In this document: piece by piece, positions 1 to 8,429 of the stretch | How the letters are laid out: each line of letters starts with the position of its first letter | Position numbering within the stretch: position 1 is the stretch's first letter | Assembly (NCBI RefSeq): GCF_009766085.1 | Contig: NZ_LMUF01000057.1 | Span: forward strand, 28,912-92,911 | Source of the DNA: Burkholderia sp. S171 | GTDB lineage: Bacteria; Pseudomonadota; Gammaproteobacteria; Burkholderiales; Burkholderiaceae | Direction of reading: 5' to 3' | Length of the DNA stretch: 64,000 bases | Translations under genes and position numbers: made by a program | Notes under the pieces: model-generated | Seen by the model: only the letters and a program-made list of their open reading frames with translations | Told to the model about the DNA's origin: nothing | Database searches by the model: none

Positions 1-1
1 C

Positions 2-847
2 GACCTGCGTCAACACTGGAAAGAACAAGCCGATCCGCTGAACGCCAAGCCGCTCACCGCCACGCCGATTGCGCAGCAGATAACACAGGATGGACTGGGC
101 CTGACCTGGACACGCACGGAGTTCGAAGCTGACTCGCCGGTAAAGATCGAGCATCCCGACAAGGACTACAAAAGCCCGCCGATGCAGCGCCTGATCGAAC
201 TGGCAAATCACGCAAGTAGCGAAGTCCTCATCATTTCGCCGTATTTCGTGCCGCACGACGAGGGCGTGAAAGCACTCGCCGCCATCACGGCGCGCGGTGT
301 GAAGGTGAAGGTGCTGACCAATTCGCTGGCGGCCACCGACGCCGTCGCGGTGCAGGCGGGTTACGCGCCGTATCGCGTACCGATGCTGAAGTCGGGCGTA
401 GAGTTATACGAGTTCAAGCCGGTGCAGGCCGAGGGTGACGGACGGCCAAGCGCCGGGCTGTTCGGCTCGCAATCGCGCGCAAGCCTGCATGCCAAGGCTT
501 ATATGATCGATCGCAGTATCCTCGTGATTGGGTCGATGAACCTGGACCCGCGCTCGGCGTCGCTCAACACGGAACTCGCGCTGGTGATCTACAACCAGCA
601 AATTGCGAGCGAAGCCGCACGATTGTTCGATGCCGGCACTGCGCCAGCAAGGGCGTATCGTGTGGAACTCGCTTCGCCCGCGGTGCTTGCGGGCTTGAAG
701 TACACCGGCTCGCCAATGTCCCCGCTCGTCTGGACGACCGAGGACGATGGCCAGGTCCGTACCTACAATTTCGACCCGCAAGCGGGCCTATATCGCAACG
801 TGTTGACGGGTTTGTTCATGCTGCTGCCCGTCGACTCGCAGCTTTGA
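2..847 (+). CDS. Phospholipase D family protein (cardiolipin synthase-like), 5' truncated by window edge
   Basis: The reading frame is open from the first bases of the window, so only the C-terminal 281 residues are present. An HKD motif (H-x-K-x4-D followed by GSMN) lies near visible residue 163 (about nt 488-541). Upstream, the ISPYFVP stretch after an amphipathic helix is typical of the second catalytic half of ClsC/YmdC-type enzymes. Family members make or remodel phospholipids through a phosphatidyl-histidine intermediate; the first HKD half must lie left of the window. Confidence is high for the family and moderate for cardiolipin synthesis as the activity. fumC follows after 74 nt on the same strand. 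Confidence 0.85.
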   Translation, partial: DLRQHWKEQADPLNAKPLTATPIAQQITQDGLGLTWTRTEFEADSPVKIEHPDKDYKSPPMQRLIELANHASSEVLIISPYFVPHDEGVKALAAITARGVKVKVLTNSLAATDAVAVQAGYAPYRVPMLKSGVELYEFKPVQAEGDGRPSAGLFGSQSRASLHAKAYMIDRSILVIGSMNLDPRSASLNTELALVIYNQQIASEAARLFDAGTAPARAYRVELASPAVLAGLKYTGSPMSPLVWTTEDDGQVRTYNFDPQAGLYRNVLTGLFMLLPVDSQL

Positions 848-921
848 ATTTTTAGATTCTGAAACGTGCAGAACCCGACTGAACCCCGAACCTGATAGCC
901 AAGCCGAAGGAGCATGAAGCC

Positions 922-2316
922 ATGACGGACGACGCAAGACTCGAGAAGGATACTTTCGGCGAAATCGCCGTGCCGAACGCAAAACTCTGGGGCGCGCAAA
1001 CCCAGCGGTCCTTGCAGAACTTCAAGATTTCGAGCGAGAAACAATCGCCGGAACTGATCGATGCACTCGCGATCGTGAAGCGGGCATCGGCGGAAGTAAA
1101 TGCCGAATTGAAGGTGCTCGCCGACGATAAAGCAAAGGCGATCATCGCCGCTGCCGACGAGATTCTGGCAGGCAAACACCCCGATGAATTCCCGCTCGCC
1201 GTGTGGCAAACGGGTTCCGGCACGCAGACCAACATGAACCTCAACGAGGTGATTGCAAACCGGGCAAGCGAGCTGATGGGCGGCGTGCGCGGCGAAGAAC
1301 GCAAGGTGCATCCGAACGACGACGTGAATCGCGGGCAGTCGTCGAACGACGTCTTCCCGACCGCGATGCACATTGCCGCCGCGGTCGCGATCGTCAAGCA
1401 TTTGGTGCCGTCGCTCAAGACCTTGCGCGAGACGCTCGATAAAAAATCGAAGGCATTCGATTCCATCGTGAAAATCGGCCGCACGCATTTGCAGGACGCA
1501 ACGCCGCTTACGCTCGGACAGGAGTTTTCGGGTTATGTCGCGCAACTGGATCAGGGCATCCGGCACGTTGAATCGACTTTGCCGCACCTGTATCAATTGG
1601 CGTTGGGCGGCACGGCGGTTGGCACGGGTTTGAACGCGCATCCCGAGTTTGCGGTGAAGGTGGCCGGCGTGATCGGCAAGCTGACCGGCTTGCCGTTTGA
1701 AACTGCGCCGAACAAGTTCGAAGTCATGGCCGCCGCCGACGCGCTCGTGTTCGCGCACGGCGCGCTAAAGACCATCGCGGCGGGCTTGATGAAGATCACC
1801 AACGATATCCGCTGGCTCTCGAGCGGACCGCGTTGCGGGCTTGGAGAGTTGTCGATTCCCGAGAATGAACCGGGCAGCTCGATCATGCCGGGCAAGGTCA
1901 ACCCGACTCAATCCGAAGCGGTCACTATGCTCTGCTGCCAGGTGTTTGGGAATGACGTGGCGGTGAATATCGGCGGGGCGAGCGGCAATTTCGAGCTCAA
2001 CGTCTTCCGCCCGATGATCGCGCACAACGTGCTGCAATCGGTGCGTCTTCTGGCCGACGGCGCGCAAAGTTTCAACGACAACTGCGCGGTCGGGATCGAG
2101 CCAAACGAATCGCGGATCGAGAGCTTGCTGAATGAATCGCTGATGCTTGTGACGGCGCTCAATCCGCATATCGGTTACGACAAGGCTGCGAAGATTGCCA
2201 AGAAAGCGCACAAGGAAGGCACGACGCTGAAAGCGTCCGCGCTGGCGCTCGGTTATGTGACCGAAGCGGAATTCGACGAATGGGTGAAGCCGGAAGACAT
2301 GGTGGGGAAGAAGTAA
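922..2316 (+). CDS. fumC: Class II fumarate hydratase (fumarase C)
   Basis: This 464-residue protein has the length and all conserved blocks of class II fumarases: TGSGTQTNMNLNEV near residue 96, the HPNDDVNRGQSSNDVFPTAMH block near 130, GRTHLQDA near 187, and the superfamily signature GSSIMPGKVN near 318, whose loop carries the catalytic serine. It interconverts fumarate and L-malate in the TCA cycle as a soluble, iron-free tetramer. The start is preceded by GAAGGAGCATGAAGCC, giving a good ribosome binding site. The SS loop sequence is that of fumarase rather than aspartase or argininosuccinate lyase. It is convergent with the methyltransferase gene downstream. Confidence 0.97.
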   Translation: MTDDARLEKDTFGEIAVPNAKLWGAQTQRSLQNFKISSEKQSPELIDALAIVKRASAEVNAELKVLADDKAKAIIAAADEILAGKHPDEFPLAVWQTGSGTQTNMNLNEVIANRASELMGGVRGEERKVHPNDDVNRGQSSNDVFPTAMHIAAAVAIVKHLVPSLKTLRETLDKKSKAFDSIVKIGRTHLQDATPLTLGQEFSGYVAQLDQGIRHVESTLPHLYQLALGGTAVGTGLNAHPEFAVKVAGVIGKLTGLPFETAPNKFEVMAAADALVFAHGALKTIAAGLMKITNDIRWLSSGPRCGLGELSIPENEPGSSIMPGKVNPTQSEAVTMLCCQVFGNDVAVNIGGASGNFELNVFRPMIAHNVLQSVRLLADGAQSFNDNCAVGIEPNESRIESLLNESLMLVTALNPHIGYDKAAKIAKKAHKEGTTLKASALALGYVTEAEFDEWVKPEDMVGKK

Positions 2317-2337
2317 CGTCTGGATAGGGAGCGGCGG

Positions 2338-2369
2338 TTGATCGGTTGATCGCTTGATCGCTTGATCGA
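2338..2369. repeat. Short tandem repeat, four 8-bp units
   Basis: Four head-to-tail copies of TTGATCGN occupy the gap between the convergent fumC and methyltransferase genes, starting 22 nt past the fumC stop. Only the last base of each unit varies. No T-tract follows and I do not see a terminator fold. This looks like a simple-sequence tract that could vary in copy number between strains. Confidence 0.8.
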
Positions 2370-2382
2370 CCGCTGCCTCTGG

Positions 2383-3936
2383 TTAGCGCACTGATGCTTT
2401 TTGCGCAGCCAGGAAGTCCAGCCCGATCGCGTGCTCCACGAGCGCGTTGCCCGAATCCTCAAAAATATGACGCACGCGTGTGCGCGTCTCTTCCGGCGGT
2501 ACATCGGCATTTCCCACTTGCAGCCTGAGGCCGGTTGCAGCCAGCGAGCGCGTGACACGGTCGACCAGTTCGTCGATGTCCCGGGGAATCGCTTTTATCG
2601 GATCAGCCTTAGCGTGCAGCGACGCCAGCATCAGTTGGTCCAGCACGCTGATACCCGCGCCGCCACCCTGCCGGGGCGACGCCAGCGCACCCCAAGCTTC
2701 GCCCCGTTCGACCCGTGCAAGCAAAACGGCATTTAGCCGGTCAGCCGCCGCTCGCGGGTGCATCTCGCCGTAGCGCACGAACGTTTCGCCAACCGCTATC
2801 GACAAACGCAGCAGCTTCAAGATGGCGTCGAGCGTGAGGCCGGAGAACTCGGGTGCATCGAAAACCTGTGCGAGCGTCATTTCCGAGCGACGCAACAGAT
2901 CGAAAAGCGGTTTATGAAACGTGTCACTACGCGTGAGCGTGGCATGTTCGAGAGCCACCGTCGTTTTGTATTGGACAGCCGAATTGCCCCACAAATGAAT
3001 GTATTCAGCCTGTTTGCGCAAGCCAATGTCATTCAGCGGCGCTTTTGCGCGTACGAAGATGTCCGAGCGAAACCCGCGGTTCGCGAAGTAATCACGAAGC
3101 TCTTCCGCGTCGATAGGATCGCTAACCGTCTCCAGCATTTCCCGCTGTTGTTCGCCCAGCCATCCCACCGGCGACATGTAGGCGAAACGCGCGCTGCCGG
3201 CGAAGACGAGCTTCGCTTCAGCCATTTCGCGCACGATGTCGGTGAAGTAAAACGGCGTCCACTTCTCGTGCAGATACTCGTGAACGAGGTAACGTTCATC
3301 CTGGTTGTCGAAACCCTCGACCCGGCCCAGCGAATCCGGGTTGCGCTTAAAGTGCAGCGCGTCCAGATCCACCATCTTCCGGGCGAAGTCGGACGCCTTG
3401 GTCCACGCAGCGCTTCCTCCCCCGGCTCCCATCATCAGCAAGCGTTGCAACGGCAGCACCTGCGCGCAACCCACCATCGCGTTGTAGCTCACTTGCACGA
3501 CACCGCCCGGTTTCAAATAACGCGTCAGGAATCTCATGATCTGCGCGCGGGTTTCATCGGAAATCCACGAGACGATGCCGTGCCGCGTGATGTAGTCGAA
3601 CAAGGGCAGCTCGACCTTCCCTTGCGCGAGATCGTCGAAACTGTTCTCCAGCAAGGTGAGATTCGACAAGCGGGCTTCATTGCGTATAGCGGATGCGCTG
3701 CGTACGTGCACCGGGTTGAAATCGCAGGCGTAGAAGGCGCCGTTCGGATGCGTTGCTGCAAGAATCAGCGAAGTCAGGCCTTGGCCGAACCCCAGCTCGC
3801 AGTAGGTGAAGTTTTCAACGGAAGGCGGCGATACGCGCTGCATCGCGAGGCAGGCGTTCAGGAACGTCGGACTTTGCTCTTGAAAGTAGCCAGCCGTGTA
3901 GGCAACCGAATTGTTGTAGCCGGCCGTCCGCTTCAT
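2383..3936 (-). CDS. Class I SAM-dependent methyltransferase with C-terminal regulatory domain
   Basis: The 517-residue product has a SAM-binding motif I, ELGFGQG, at residues 47-53 and an acidic motif II (YACDFNP) about 20 residues later, both typical of Rossmann-fold class I methyltransferases. The remaining ~300 residues match the layout of proteins with a methyltransferase regulatory domain followed by a small C-terminal helical region. The substrate is unknown; relatives are often annotated simply as methyltransferase regulatory domain proteins. The gene is monocistronic, convergent with fumC, with a ~340-bp spacer upstream. The start lies at the N-terminal MKRTAGYNNS, which fits family N-termini. 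Confidence 0.85.
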   Translation of the reverse strand: MKRTAGYNNSVAYTAGYFQEQSPTFLNACLAMQRVSPPSVENFTYCELGFGQGLTSLILAATHPNGAFYACDFNPVHVRSASAIRNEARLSNLTLLENSFDDLAQGKVELPLFDYITRHGIVSWISDETRAQIMRFLTRYLKPGGVVQVSYNAMVGCAQVLPLQRLLMMGAGGGSAAWTKASDFARKMVDLDALHFKRNPDSLGRVEGFDNQDERYLVHEYLHEKWTPFYFTDIVREMAEAKLVFAGSARFAYMSPVGWLGEQQREMLETVSDPIDAEELRDYFANRGFRSDIFVRAKAPLNDIGLRKQAEYIHLWGNSAVQYKTTVALEHATLTRSDTFHKPLFDLLRRSEMTLAQVFDAPEFSGLTLDAILKLLRLSIAVGETFVRYGEMHPRAAADRLNAVLLARVERGEAWGALASPRQGGGAGISVLDQLMLASLHAKADPIKAIPRDIDELVDRVTRSLAATGLRLQVGNADVPPEETRTRVRHIFEDSGNALVEHAIGLDFLAAQKASVR

Positions 3937-4274
3937 GGCGTTTCCTCAGTTCATGTTGGATGTTTGCGCGATAAGCCGGTCGCTGTCCCTTCGGGGACCG
4001 TTCGGCGGTCTTTCCAGACCTTCTACGCAGTGCGCAGAACTATGCCGATAACGCACACACTCATGAATGAGAAACGTCCTATTTGTTTGCTCCGTCTTTC
4101 GATATAACGCCGCACGACGGCCGATTCAGCGGCTATATATGGGTTTTACGTGACTTGCGAGCCCGAAGCCTCGTTCCAGTTTTGTAGTAATACTAACCAC
4201 CGGATCGTAAGCAGCAACGTGCTTATGGTACGGAAACGCTGCGCCGGCAGATCTTCCTGCCGGCGCGCCTTCTT
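3937..4274. other. Intergenic region between methyltransferase and thioesterase genes
   Basis: No convincing gene is present. The left part should hold the leftward methyltransferase promoter. The right part contains a strong GC-rich hairpin (4241-4266) just past the thioesterase stop. The ~100 bp before that hairpin are relatively AT-rich and carry no feature I can name. Confidence 0.6.
4241..4266. terminator. GC-rich hairpin downstream of thioesterase gene
   Basis: A perfect 10-bp stem, GCGCCGGCAG / CTGCCGGCGC, closes a 6-nt loop 9 nt past the thioesterase stop. On the + strand it is followed by a pyrimidine-rich GCCTTCTTTT. On the thioesterase (-) strand no U-tract follows. It is probably a transcription end or mRNA-stabilising structure for the leftward gene. 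Confidence 0.5.
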
Positions 4275-4817
4275 TTAAACCTTCCCGGCCGCCACTTCTT
4301 CCGGCTTCAATTCCACGATCGCGTCCAACGCCTCCTTGACGTCGATCGCATATTTCGCCAATCGCTTTTGCTCATCCGTCACGGGAACGAACGAAGGAAC
4401 CGGCACGGGCTTGCCCTGTTCATCGACGGCGACGAACACCATCAGGCAATCCGTGGTCTGTTGCAGCACGCCGCTCTTCGGATCGCCGGCGTGCACCGAG
4501 ATATGCAGATGCATGCTCGTGCGCCCCGTTGCGACCACGCGGGCGCGCAATTCGACCAGGTTGCCCACCAGGATCGGCCGGCGAAAACGGATATTGCCCA
4601 CGCTGACCGTCACGCAATAGCGTCCGGACCAGACCGCGGCGCACGCGTAAGCCGTCTCGTCCATCCACTTCATCAGCGCACCGCCGTGAACCTTGCCGCC
4701 GAAATTGACGGAGGTGGGTTCGGCCAGAAAACGAAACGTGGTTTCGGACCGGTCGGTGATCGGGGCATCGGTGGATGGGGAAATGGACGCGGCAGGTTTC
4801 ATGTAGATGTAAGGCAA
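4275..4817 (-). CDS. Acyl-CoA thioesterase, hotdog fold (YciA/BACH type)
   Basis: The 180-residue protein contains the hotdog-fold signature NFGGKVHGGALMKWMDETAYA near residues 38-60, in which the aspartate of MDE is the usual catalytic acid and the preceding GG-LM segment forms the helix cap. Enzymes of this type hydrolyse acyl-CoA to free acid and CoA in the cytosol. The first residues are poorly conserved, and an internal ATG five codons later is an equally plausible start; neither has a strong ribosome binding site. It is a single gene, leftward, next to a small lipoprotein gene. Confidence 0.85.
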   Translation of the reverse strand: MPYIYMKPAASISPSTDAPITDRSETTFRFLAEPTSVNFGGKVHGGALMKWMDETAYACAAVWSGRYCVTVSVGNIRFRRPILVGNLVELRARVVATGRTSMHLHISVHAGDPKSGVLQQTTDCLMVFVAVDEQGKPVPVPSFVPVTDEQKRLAKYAIDVKEALDAIVELKPEEVAAGKV

Positions 4818-4925
4818 GCCGGACGGGCCTGCCTGGTAAGTGGAATTGCCGAATTATACGAGTCTCAAAAAAACGCTCGGCGTCGCGCTGGATGCCCTCC
4901 TATGCGCTCCGACACTGCTCGACAC

Positions 4926-5069
4926 TTACTTGCGCACGGAAACGCCCTGATCGATCACCCCGTACATGGTGATGCCGCTCGATCCGCCTGCCGACGACGA
5001 CCCGCCCGACGTTCCCGCACAACCCGCAAACGCCGCCATCAGCAGCGTTGCTATCAAAATTTTCACCAT
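4926..5069 (-). CDS. Small predicted lipoprotein (47 residues)
   Basis: The frame encodes 47 residues. A short positive N-terminus and hydrophobic core (MVKILIATLLMAAFAG) lead directly into a cysteine at position 17, giving a lipobox-like FAGC. A Gly/Ser-rich linker and a short tail ending QGVSVRK follow. The start has a clear AGGGGA ribosome binding site 6 nt upstream. Tiny lipoproteins of this design, with a Ser/Gly stretch and a conserved C-terminal GVIDQGVSVRK-like end, are often left unannotated in Burkholderia-type genomes. Function is unknown; an outer-membrane or periplasmic location is inferred from the lipobox. Confidence 0.7.
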   Translation of the reverse strand: MVKILIATLLMAAFAGCAGTSGGSSSAGGSSGITMYGVIDQGVSVRK

Positions 5070-5230
5070 GGGAATCCCCTGCACAACCTTCACTCAATGC
5101 GAAACATCATTCTAGCGCGGGGCCTGCGCGGCGCTCAGGTTGAGTTCCGGCGTGGAATCGATACTTCACGTTTCGATGAAACATCGCGTGCACCAAGCGG
5201 CTAAAGTAGAGTCAATCCAAGGAGGCCGCG

Positions 5231-6010
5231 ATGACGCTCAATCACGACGATGCACGCCCGTTTCCCGGTTTATCGCGCATAGGCGCCCTGCTTGCGGACC
5301 CCGGCCGCGCCGCAATGCTCTGGTCGCTGATGGACGGCACTGCCCGGCCTGCCGGTGAACTCACGATGATCGCCGGTATCTCGCCGTCCGCCGCCAGCGG
5401 GCATTTCACCCGGCTGGTCGAGAGCGGCCTGCTGGCGCTCGAAGTGAGCGGACGGCACCGGTACTACCGCATTGCAACACCCGACATCGCGATGGCAATT
5501 GAAGCGTTGGCTAACCTGGCGCATGCCAGCGCGCCGCTGCGGGAAGCGGCGCAGGCGCATCGGCCGCCGCCGCGGCCGGCGTCCGCCGTGCCGCTCGACA
5601 TGCGCTATGCGCGGACCTGTTACGACCATCTCGCGGGCGAACTGGCTGTGCGGCTGTTCGACCGGATGCTGACATCGAAGTGGCTGGAAGTCGTGCAGGG
5701 CGCACAGGGCGGCGTGCCGGATGGTTCAAAGCGGCCCGGTCCCACCTCGCTCGATGCAACGCCGCAGGGAGTCGATGAATTTTCGCGGCTCGGTATTGAT
5801 CTCACCGCGCAGAAAGCACGCCGTCGGCGGTTCGCCTGCACGTGCATCGACTGGAGCGAGCGCCGGCCGCATCTGGGCGGCGCACTGGGCGCGGCGTTTC
5901 TCGATGCGTGCACGGAACACGGCTGGCTTGAGACGACCGCCAAGCGACGGGTCCTGCGAGTTACGCCCGCTGGCGAGCGGCATTTCGCCGCCGTCCTTAC
6001 CGGCGTCTAG
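5231..6010 (+). CDS. ArsR-type winged-helix transcriptional regulator
   Basis: The 259-residue protein opens with an ArsR-like winged helix: GALLADPGRAAMLWSLMDG, then AGISPSAASGHFTRLVESGL as recognition helix and wing (about residues 15-75). A longer C-terminal region of unknown ligand specificity follows. No CxC metal-binding signature is seen in the DNA-binding helix, so it is probably not an arsenic or cadmium sensor. The start is fixed by a near-perfect AAGGAGG 6 nt before the ATG. A strong hairpin after the stop isolates it from the downstream sulfatase gene. The target is unknown. Confidence 0.85.
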   Translation: MTLNHDDARPFPGLSRIGALLADPGRAAMLWSLMDGTARPAGELTMIAGISPSAASGHFTRLVESGLLALEVSGRHRYYRIATPDIAMAIEALANLAHASAPLREAAQAHRPPPRPASAVPLDMRYARTCYDHLAGELAVRLFDRMLTSKWLEVVQGAQGGVPDGSKRPGPTSLDATPQGVDEFSRLGIDLTAQKARRRRFACTCIDWSERRPHLGGALGAAFLDACTEHGWLETTAKRRVLRVTPAGERHFAAVLTGV

Positions 6011-6375
6011 CGGCACAGAACAGGCAATAACGCGGGCATAAAAAGCTCCCGCACCACACGGCTACGGCCCTTCCGCCTGAACGGTCAGGCCGAAGGGCCG
6101 TAATTACGTGCCGACGAAATATGACACTTACACAATCCATTCACATGTAAAGTTTTTGGCTGGCTTTCGTATCCAGGGCGCGAGCTCGATCCGCTTGTTG
6201 ATTCAGAAGGAAATATGCCAAATCAACATTATTAGGAATACAAAATTACTGAATTCAATGACCTGAATCAACGAAAAAACATCGTAACGGAATCCTCCGC
6301 GAAATCCATACCGCGCCTTGCATCAGATCAGGCATGAGCAACGCAAAAAAACACAGCCTGTCAATGGAGATAATA
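6011..6375. promoter_or_regulatory. AT-rich upstream region of the alkyl sulfatase with GTTGATT/AATCAAC half-sites
   Basis: Past the hairpin the sequence becomes markedly AT-rich compared with its surroundings. TGTTGATT (6196-6203) and AATCAACA (6221-6228) form a perfect 8-bp inverted repeat with a 17-nt spacer, and a further AATCAAC sits at 6266-6272. This arrangement suggests binding sites for a regulator controlling the sulfatase. No specific regulator is identified. Confidence 0.4.
6063..6102 (+). terminator. Hairpin terminator after the ArsR-type gene
   Basis: An 18-bp stem with a single mismatch (TACGGCCCTTCCGCCTGA pairing with TCAGGCCGAAGGGCCGTA) closes on a 4-nt loop, 52 nt after the regulator stop. 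Only a weak AT stretch follows, so termination is probable but not textbook. Confidence 0.6.
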
Positions 6376-8346
6376 ATGAACGCAATGCCGCACCGGCTCA
6401 CGCTTACCGCGCTCGCGGCTCTCAGCTTGCTTGCCACGCCCTTCGCGCTCGCGCAGCAAGCCGCTTTCGCGCCCGCCAAGGATGCCACTGCCATCACCCG
6501 TCAGGACAATCTGGCGGTCTACCAGCAACTCCCCTTCGCCGACAAAACCGATTTCGACGACGCGCAACGCGGTTTCATCGGCACGCTCGCGACCGGCACG
6601 TTCCCAACCGATGACGGCCGCACCAGCTGGGACCTGAACAAGTACAACTTCCTGAAGGGCGAGGCGCCGGACACCGTCAATCCGAGCCTGTGGCGTATCG
6701 CTCAGTTGAATATGTTCACTGGCCTGTTCAAGGTAACGGACCGCGTATATCAGGTGCGCGGACTCGACCTCGCCAACATGACGATAGTTGAAGGCGACAC
6801 GGGCATCATCCTGATCGACGTGATGACAACGCGCGAAGCTGCACGCGCTGCGCTGGATCTTTACTTCCAGCATCGGCCGAAGAAACCGGTGGTCGCCGTT
6901 ATCTACACGCATAGTCATGCAGATCACTACGGCGGCGTGAAAGGCGTGATCGACGAAGCTGATGTAAAGAGCGGCAAGGTCAAGGTGCTCGCCCCCGAAG
7001 GCTTCCTGCGGGAAGCGGTGGCGGAGAACATCTATGCGGGCAACGCCATGGGCCGACGCTCGCTGTATCAATACGGCGCGATGCTGCCGGCAAGCGCCCG
7101 AGGCCAAATTGATGCGGGACTCGGCAAGACCACATCGCGCGGCAATCTCGGCTTGATCCAGCCGAATGACACCGTGGAAAAAACTGGCGATACCCGCACT
7201 ATCGACGGTATTCAGTTTGAGTTCCAGATGGCGCCCGGCACCGAAGCGCCCTCCGAGATGCTGATCTACATGCCACAGTTCAAGTTGCTCGACACGGCCG
7301 AAGACACCACCCACACCATGCATAACCTGTACACGCTGCGCGGCGCGCAAGTGCGCGATACGGTGCAATGGTGGAAGACGATCAACGAAGCCATCCTCCG
7401 CTACGGCGACCGCACGGACGTGGTGATCGCGCAGCATCACTGGCCGACCTGGGGCCGTCAGAAGGTGGTGAACTACATGGCGGACCAGCGCGACATGCTC
7501 AAGTATCTCCACGACCAGTCGCTGCGCCTGGCCAATGCCGGCTACACCATGACGGAGATCGGAGAACAGGTTCAGCTACCCGACGGCATCGGCAAGAAGT
7601 GGTTTAACCGCGGCTACTACGGGTCCGTGAATCACAACGCGAAGGGCATCTATCAGCGCTATCTTGGCTGGTATGACTCGAATCCGGCTAACCTGCACCC
7701 GCTGCCGCCGGAAGAAGAATCGGTGCGTTTCGTCGAGTTCATGGGGGGCGCCGACGCGGTGACGGCGAAGGCAAAAGAATCATTCGATAAGGGTGATTAC
7801 CGTTGGGTCGCGACCGTGATGAACAAGGTCGTATTCGCCGATCCGTCGAACAAGGCTGCGCGCGAGCTTGAAGCGGATGCGCTCGAGCAACTCGGCTACC
7901 AAACTGAGAACCCGACCTGGCGCAATGAATACCTGATGGGCGCGTTCGAGTTGCGCAACGGCGTGCCGAAGGGCAAAGGCATCAATACGGCAACTGCCGA
8001 TGCCGTTGCCGCCATGAGCCCTGACATGCTGCTCGACTACATGGGTATCCGGCTCAACGGTCCGAAGGCGGACGGCAAGCACGCGGTCATCAACTGGAAT
8101 CTTGGCGACAGCCGGAAGTACGGCATTGAGTTGCGTAATTCGGTGCTGATTTACACCGAAGGCGTCACGCTCGCGAACCCGGACGCTACGCTCACCATGA
8201 GCAAGAGTGATTTCACCAGGTTGCTGATGGGCGGCGCGCAAGCACCGTTGGACGCGGCCAAGATCAGCGGCAACGGCCAGAAGGTCAGCGAGTTGTTAGC
8301 CCTGCTCGACACCTTCGACCCGATGTTCAACATCGTTACGCCGTGA
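6376..8346 (+). CDS. Periplasmic alkyl/aryl sulfatase, metallo-beta-lactamase fold (SdsA1-like)
   Basis: Translation from the ATG with a GGAGA site 5 nt upstream gives 656 residues beginning with a classic signal peptide (MNAMPHRLTLTALAALSLL, predicted cleavage near ALA-QQ). The catalytic domain carries the metallo-beta-lactamase motif HSHADHYGG near residue 179, followed by the region for an alkyl sulfatase dimerisation domain and a C-terminal SCP2-like domain (about residues 530-656). Such zinc enzymes hydrolyse alkyl sulfates such as dodecyl sulfate to alcohol plus sulfate, supplying sulfur or carbon. An upstream in-frame ATG at 6334 would hide the signal peptide behind 14 residues and has a worse context. 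Convergent with thyA. Confidence 0.93.
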   Translation: MNAMPHRLTLTALAALSLLATPFALAQQAAFAPAKDATAITRQDNLAVYQQLPFADKTDFDDAQRGFIGTLATGTFPTDDGRTSWDLNKYNFLKGEAPDTVNPSLWRIAQLNMFTGLFKVTDRVYQVRGLDLANMTIVEGDTGIILIDVMTTREAARAALDLYFQHRPKKPVVAVIYTHSHADHYGGVKGVIDEADVKSGKVKVLAPEGFLREAVAENIYAGNAMGRRSLYQYGAMLPASARGQIDAGLGKTTSRGNLGLIQPNDTVEKTGDTRTIDGIQFEFQMAPGTEAPSEMLIYMPQFKLLDTAEDTTHTMHNLYTLRGAQVRDTVQWWKTINEAILRYGDRTDVVIAQHHWPTWGRQKVVNYMADQRDMLKYLHDQSLRLANAGYTMTEIGEQVQLPDGIGKKWFNRGYYGSVNHNAKGIYQRYLGWYDSNPANLHPLPPEEESVRFVEFMGGADAVTAKAKESFDKGDYRWVATVMNKVVFADPSNKAARELEADALEQLGYQTENPTWRNEYLMGAFELRNGVPKGKGINTATADAVAAMSPDMLLDYMGIRLNGPKADGKHAVINWNLGDSRKYGIELRNSVLIYTEGVTLANPDATLTMSKSDFTRLLMGGAQAPLDAAKISGNGQKVSELLALLDTFDPMFNIVTP

Positions 8347-8362
8347 TGTTTTGAAGGGCAGG

Positions 8363-8394
8363 CGTTCTGGCTTCAGTTGATTGAAGCCGGAACG
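8363..8394. terminator. Hairpin between convergent sulfatase and thyA genes
   Basis: A 13-bp stem with one G-U-type pair (CGTTCTGGCTTCA / TGAAGCCGGAACG) closes on a 6-nt loop in the 83-bp gap between two convergent stops. There is no T-run on either side, so it may be a weak or factor-assisted terminator. Confidence 0.5.
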
Positions 8395-8429
8395 CGGGAA
8401 GGCTGAGGTCGTTGCACGCTCATACCGAT

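Noticed and set aside
2758..4107. Long rightward open frame (~449 codons) opposite the methyltransferase gene
   Set aside because: It is antisense to a well-conserved gene, with Arg/His-rich composition typical of a complementary-strand artefact in GC-rich DNA and no ribosome binding site.
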